Positions 14,513-17,075 of a stretch of DNA of 17,075 nucleotides are shown piece by piece. The translations under genes and the position numbers were made by a program. The stretch lies in contig QMSL01000010.1 of NCBI GenBank assembly GCA_003649665.1, positions 1-17,075 of the forward strand, in the 5' to 3' direction. This DNA comes from Thermoprotei archaeon (GTDB lineage Archaea; Thermoproteota; Thermoprotei; QMSL01; B3-G16). Each line of letters opens with the position of its first letter. The stretch's first letter is position 1. Below the pieces are notes generated by a model, which did no database searches, was not told the DNA's origin, and worked only from the letters and a program-made list of their open reading frames with translations.

Positions 14513-16759
14513 TTACCAGCGGATCTCCATTCTTGTCTCCTTCCCTATAATGGCTTCTACTATTAAGAGATCTCCCTTCATATGCCATCTCTTAAGGCTA
14601 CCTTCATTCACGTTTATATTAGCGGGCACCCCCATAGGAGAATAAATGCTCAATGTTATGTAGGAGATTAATGAGCTACTCTTAAGGTCAATACTGAGAA
14701 TTCTCTCGTTGGGTATCCATTTCTCCTCATAATCATCTATTCCAAGACCAAATACTAGACATGGAATTTCCTTATATTCTTTTATAAAGAGTATCCGAAA
14801 GTCCTTTGGATTTATTTCAACGGGGATCTCCTTAAGTTCATGACCATGCCAGCAATTCTTCATATATAGATCCATATCGAATGGTTCATAAACGAAATAC
14901 CTTTCCTTTGGGATTATGCCTAATGAGTCAAGGGAGAGCAAGCGTACAATAGTCTTTGACTTGTAGTCTCCTCCATTAATTATTAAAAGGAGACATCCCC
15001 TTTTACTGACTAGAATGTTCACAAATACGTCCTTTGCATCAGTTACGGCTATCTCTCTATTCACAGTAAAGGGGAAGCATCTTGCTTCTGACGCCTTTAT
15101 GAAGCGGAATATATTCCAAATGCGGGATACGAGCATGACTTCGTCCTCATCTCTCCCTCGCCATAATGGGATAGGTGCTAAGTAGAGAAGTGATGTAGCT
15201 ATTGTTTTACGAGTTATCTTCTTTACTGATGAAGGATACATAAGCGTATTGCAACCAAGGCGCCACGATAAGAATAAAAGTCTATCGATTATGGGAGACC
15301 ATTGCTCTACATCCTTACTCTCACCAACTAATCTCACGTCTATAAATGAGCATAAATAACCGATTGGCATTTCATGCGTGTTTGCAATTATTACCGCATT
15401 TGGATTATTCCTCTTTATTATCCTCCAAGCATCCTTCAGCATTTCCCTAAACCACCAGTATGTGACACGAATATATCGGGAACCACATCCGTGTTTTGAG
15501 TTTCTACAACATAGTTTTGCGTTCCAGAAGTCTAGATATATGCTATCGAAGTCGTATTCCTTAAGAACCCTTTCTAGACATCTTCTCCAATGATCACGCC
15601 AGCCACTAGCACCAGGACACATTAACACAGTCCTATATTTCCAGCTAACCGCAGGCTCTATTCTCCATTCCTCTGCATACTCCTTGAATACGCTAGTATC
15701 AACTTCGACGTCAGCAAAAGTCATGTATGGATATACCTGGATACCATATTTGTGACATATCTCTATGGTTCTTTTAACAGCTTCGGGATCATCCGGGATA
15801 TACTCACCAGATCTCCAATTAACGCCACCAATTAATACGTTTACGCCAATTCTTGCTAGGCGCTCTATCTCTTCCTCGCTCGGGTATACATGATATTTGT
15901 TGTATTGATGAGGGCCGCGCCAAAATACCCTTAGTTCAAGCGCTCTTGGTGAGTATTCTCTTGTAGGAGTTACTGATAGCGAAAAACGGTTAGTCCATAT
16001 CCACTTAGGTTTTATTGCGGTTAGTAAATTACGTATCCCAAATATAAACCATTCAACGAAGCTGTCTTCCTTGCGAATCCAGAACATAACACCTACATCA
16101 CCTAAGGGATCTGACTTCACCCCATTACAACCTACTCCAAAGTGATGATTAGTTACATCACATACGGAGACCTCTATGCCAACCTCATCATTTCCTATCC
16201 AGAACCAAGGTATGAAGCGACCCTTTAGAACATCTTTAATACCTTTATCGGCCTTGGATATATCCTTAACTTCATAATGTATCCATTCCGCAGAATACAG
16301 GTCGTTTGTATGAATTAAATACCTTGCCACACGACTATCAACAGTAGCTCTTGAGTAGCAAAGCCAGTTTATAATAGTATTGCCAGTACCTTCTAAAGTT
16401 ACATCGACCAACATGAATCCATCAAAGGAGATAGTGTATTTGATATGGTACGCTATGGGGATTACCTCACCATCTGCATTCTTTAAATACCCACTACTCT
16501 CTACTATTACCTTATCCTCATCGGAATAAGTAACTTCACAAGACGCCTCATCTTCATATACAGTGGAGAAGCGCTTATTAAAGGGGTCCTTAGATTGAGA
16601 GACGAATACCTCAAGAGGCTCTATAAGTATATCCCTCCCCTTAACCCTAACATAACGTAGCATTCCATTATTCTTGTTAAAGTAGTACTCGAACGTTCCT
16701 CCCCTCACTATGATAAAGTCTTCCTCCTCTTTAACCGATAAAGGTGTAAAGCCAATCAT
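14513..16759 (-). CDS. DUF6067/GH123-like TIM-barrel glycosidase
   Basis: A 748-residue protein without signal peptide. Residues 1 to about 255 are a beta-sandwich (FEYYFNKNNGMLRYVRVKG), about 275-560 a TIM barrel, and the rest a beta-rich C-terminal domain. The barrel shows GVNVLIGGVNWRSGEYIPDDPE, then YGIQVYPYMTFAD, then YDFDSIYLDFWN with D410 at a strand end, then CRNSKHGCG from 418, and E480 in RLVGES. The order (E)YDxDxxYLD, C-N-x-x-HGCG, then a GE pair is what I recall for the DUF6067 family, related to the N-terminal region of GH123 and broadly to alpha-galactosidase-like barrels. D410 and E480 are candidate catalytic residues, by analogy only. The natural substrate is unknown. ATG at 16759 follows a GGAGAGGG ribosome site by five bases and is preferred to the GTG one codon earlier. 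Confidence 0.75.
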   Translation of the reverse strand: MIGFTPLSVKEEEDFIIVRGGTFEYYFNKNNGMLRYVRVKGRDILIEPLEVFVSQSKDPFNKRFSTVYEDEASCEVTYSDEDKVIVESSGYLKNADGEVIPIAYHIKYTISFDGFMLVDVTLEGTGNTIINWLCYSRATVDSRVARYLIHTNDLYSAEWIHYEVKDISKADKGIKDVLKGRFIPWFWIGNDEVGIEVSVCDVTNHHFGVGCNGVKSDPLGDVGVMFWIRKEDSFVEWFIFGIRNLLTAIKPKWIWTNRFSLSVTPTREYSPRALELRVFWRGPHQYNKYHVYPSEEEIERLARIGVNVLIGGVNWRSGEYIPDDPEAVKRTIEICHKYGIQVYPYMTFADVEVDTSVFKEYAEEWRIEPAVSWKYRTVLMCPGASGWRDHWRRCLERVLKEYDFDSIYLDFWNAKLCCRNSKHGCGSRYIRVTYWWFREMLKDAWRIIKRNNPNAVIIANTHEMPIGYLCSFIDVRLVGESKDVEQWSPIIDRLLFLSWRLGCNTLMYPSSVKKITRKTIATSLLYLAPIPLWRGRDEDEVMLVSRIWNIFRFIKASEARCFPFTVNREIAVTDAKDVFVNILVSKRGCLLLIINGGDYKSKTIVRLLSLDSLGIIPKERYFVYEPFDMDLYMKNCWHGHELKEIPVEINPKDFRILFIKEYKEIPCLVFGLGIDDYEEKWIPNERILSIDLKSSSLISYITLSIYSPMGVPANINVNEGSLKRWHMKGDLLIVEAIIGKETRMEIRW

Positions 16760-16801
16760 CACTTCCCTCTCCTAAGGAGCATTCCTTTAAGTTTTCTACC
16801 T

Positions 16802-16820
16802 ATTAAGAAGGGTTCTTAAT
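16802..16820. promoter_or_regulatory. Perfect 19-bp palindrome upstream of the DUF6067 gene
   Basis: ATTAAGAA-GGG-TTCTTAAT is a perfect inverted repeat with 8-base arms and three central bases. A further half-site, TTCTTAAC, follows at 16821-16828. It lies about 45-60 bases before the gene's ATG, just upstream of a TATA-like AACTTAAA (minus strand, about 16788-16795). This is a usual place for an activator site or an operator. The half-site TTCTTAA resembles the arms of the palindrome before the GH116 gene (TTCTTTAAG). Confidence 0.5.
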
Positions 16821-16921
16821 TTCTTAACGCTTTTGTTTAGAAACCGCCACTTAACGTAAAACTATGTACGTTATAGAATTGACTATCATCATTATGATTA
16901 TTATCATTATACAAGTAATGG

Positions 16922-16929
16922 TTATATAA
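16922..16929 (+). promoter_or_regulatory. TATA box upstream of the right-edge exported-protein gene
   Basis: TTATATAA closely matches the archaeal TATA consensus and would start a rightward transcript near 16952, giving the exported-protein gene at 17004 a leader of about 50 bases. That leader would begin at or inside the terminator-like hairpin described separately. Confidence 0.45.
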
Positions 16930-16944
16930 GATTAAGGCGTAAAG

Positions 16945-16975
16945 AGCCTCACAGCAGGATGAGGTTTTTATTTTT
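16945..16975 (+). terminator. Terminator-like hairpin with T-rich tail
   Basis: AGCCTCA (16945-16951) can pair with TGAGGTT (16960-16966) with one G-T wobble, around an 8-base loop. The T-rich run TTTTTATTTTT (16965-16975) begins at the foot of the stem. This has the shape of an intrinsic terminator on the plus strand, yet no plus-strand gene ends before it; the nearest upstream gene is transcribed leftward. It lies between a good TATA box and the exported-protein gene, so it could act in that gene's leader, end a small RNA, or be chance. Confidence 0.35.
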
Positions 16976-17003
16976 AGCATGAAGATAATACCTACGAGAG
17001 AGT

Positions 17004-17075
17004 ATGAGGGTCAGTCGGAATATTCTTAAGCTCAGAATAATGGGGGTATTAATCTTAGCAATTGTAGTGATAGGA
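17004..17075 (+). CDS. Exported or membrane protein, N-terminal fragment
   Basis: An ATG at 17004 opens a frame that runs off the right edge, 24 codons long. The start MRVSRNILKLRI is basic and is followed by the hydrophobic run MGVLILAIVVIG, which is how archaeal signal peptides and signal anchors begin. A GAGAGAG stretch just upstream is a weak ribosome site. A TATA box lies at 16922-16929. It is divergent from the DUF6067 glycosidase, so a surface glycosidase or sugar-binding protein would fit the setting, but the visible part does not show any function. Confidence 0.55.
   Translation, partial: MRVSRNILKLRIMGVLILAIVVIG

Noticed and set aside
16885..16912. AT-rich trinucleotide-like run with ATGAT-TATT-ATCAT inverted repeat
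   Set aside because: The arms are short and low in complexity; this is expected by chance in an AT-rich intergenic region.

Overview
The window looks like a low-GC chromosome segment from a thermophilic archaeon, most likely within the Thermoproteota (Crenarchaeota and relatives); the sequence alone does not fix the genus. Arginine is encoded mostly by AGA/AGG and isoleucine often by ATA. Several genes follow TATA-like boxes at the leaderless or short-leader distance typical of archaea, and others have GGTGA or GAGGTGA ribosome sites. No tRNA, rRNA, CRISPR array, insertion sequence or phage gene was seen.

Layout, left to right. (1) The C-terminal end of a rhamnogalacturonan-lyase-like (PL11-type) protein, then a xylose-isomerase-like TIM-barrel sugar isomerase (+). 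(2) An orphan exported membrane-anchored protein (+), convergent with a tightly overlapping three-gene ABC operon (-): ATPase, permease, permease. (3) A large alkaline-phosphatase-superfamily phosphodiesterase (+). (4) A divergent pair: a bactofilin-like solenoid protein (-) and a small winged-helix regulator (+). They share a very short promoter region with a perfect 19-bp palindrome. (5) A leftward block: a DUF6067/GH123-like glycosidase, a two-helix membrane protein with a bacterial-type PH domain, a membrane-anchored clan GH-A glycosidase and a GH116 glycosidase. (6) The first 24 codons of another exported protein (+) at the right edge.

Taken together, much of the window reads as a polysaccharide-use island. 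Pectin-type backbone cleavage (left edge) and glycan cleavage at the cell surface (GH-A enzyme held by an N-terminal helix) would feed intracellular enzymes without signal peptides (GH116 and the DUF6067 protein), and the released sugars could be isomerised by the TIM-barrel enzyme. No sugar importer is present. The only transporter has the two-permease ABC-2 layout, usually linked to export. This pathway is an inference from family membership; no substrate is proved.

The less ordinary signals are regulatory and structural. Perfect 9-1-9 palindromes lie in front of the regulator/solenoid pair and the GH116 gene, and a perfect 8-3-8 palindrome lies in front of the DUF6067 gene. The GH116 promoter carries the same 12-mer twice, 96 bp apart. 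The solenoid protein has a strikingly regular 16-17 residue repeat. The GH116 and phosphodiesterase proteins both have unusually long spacing between catalytic motifs.
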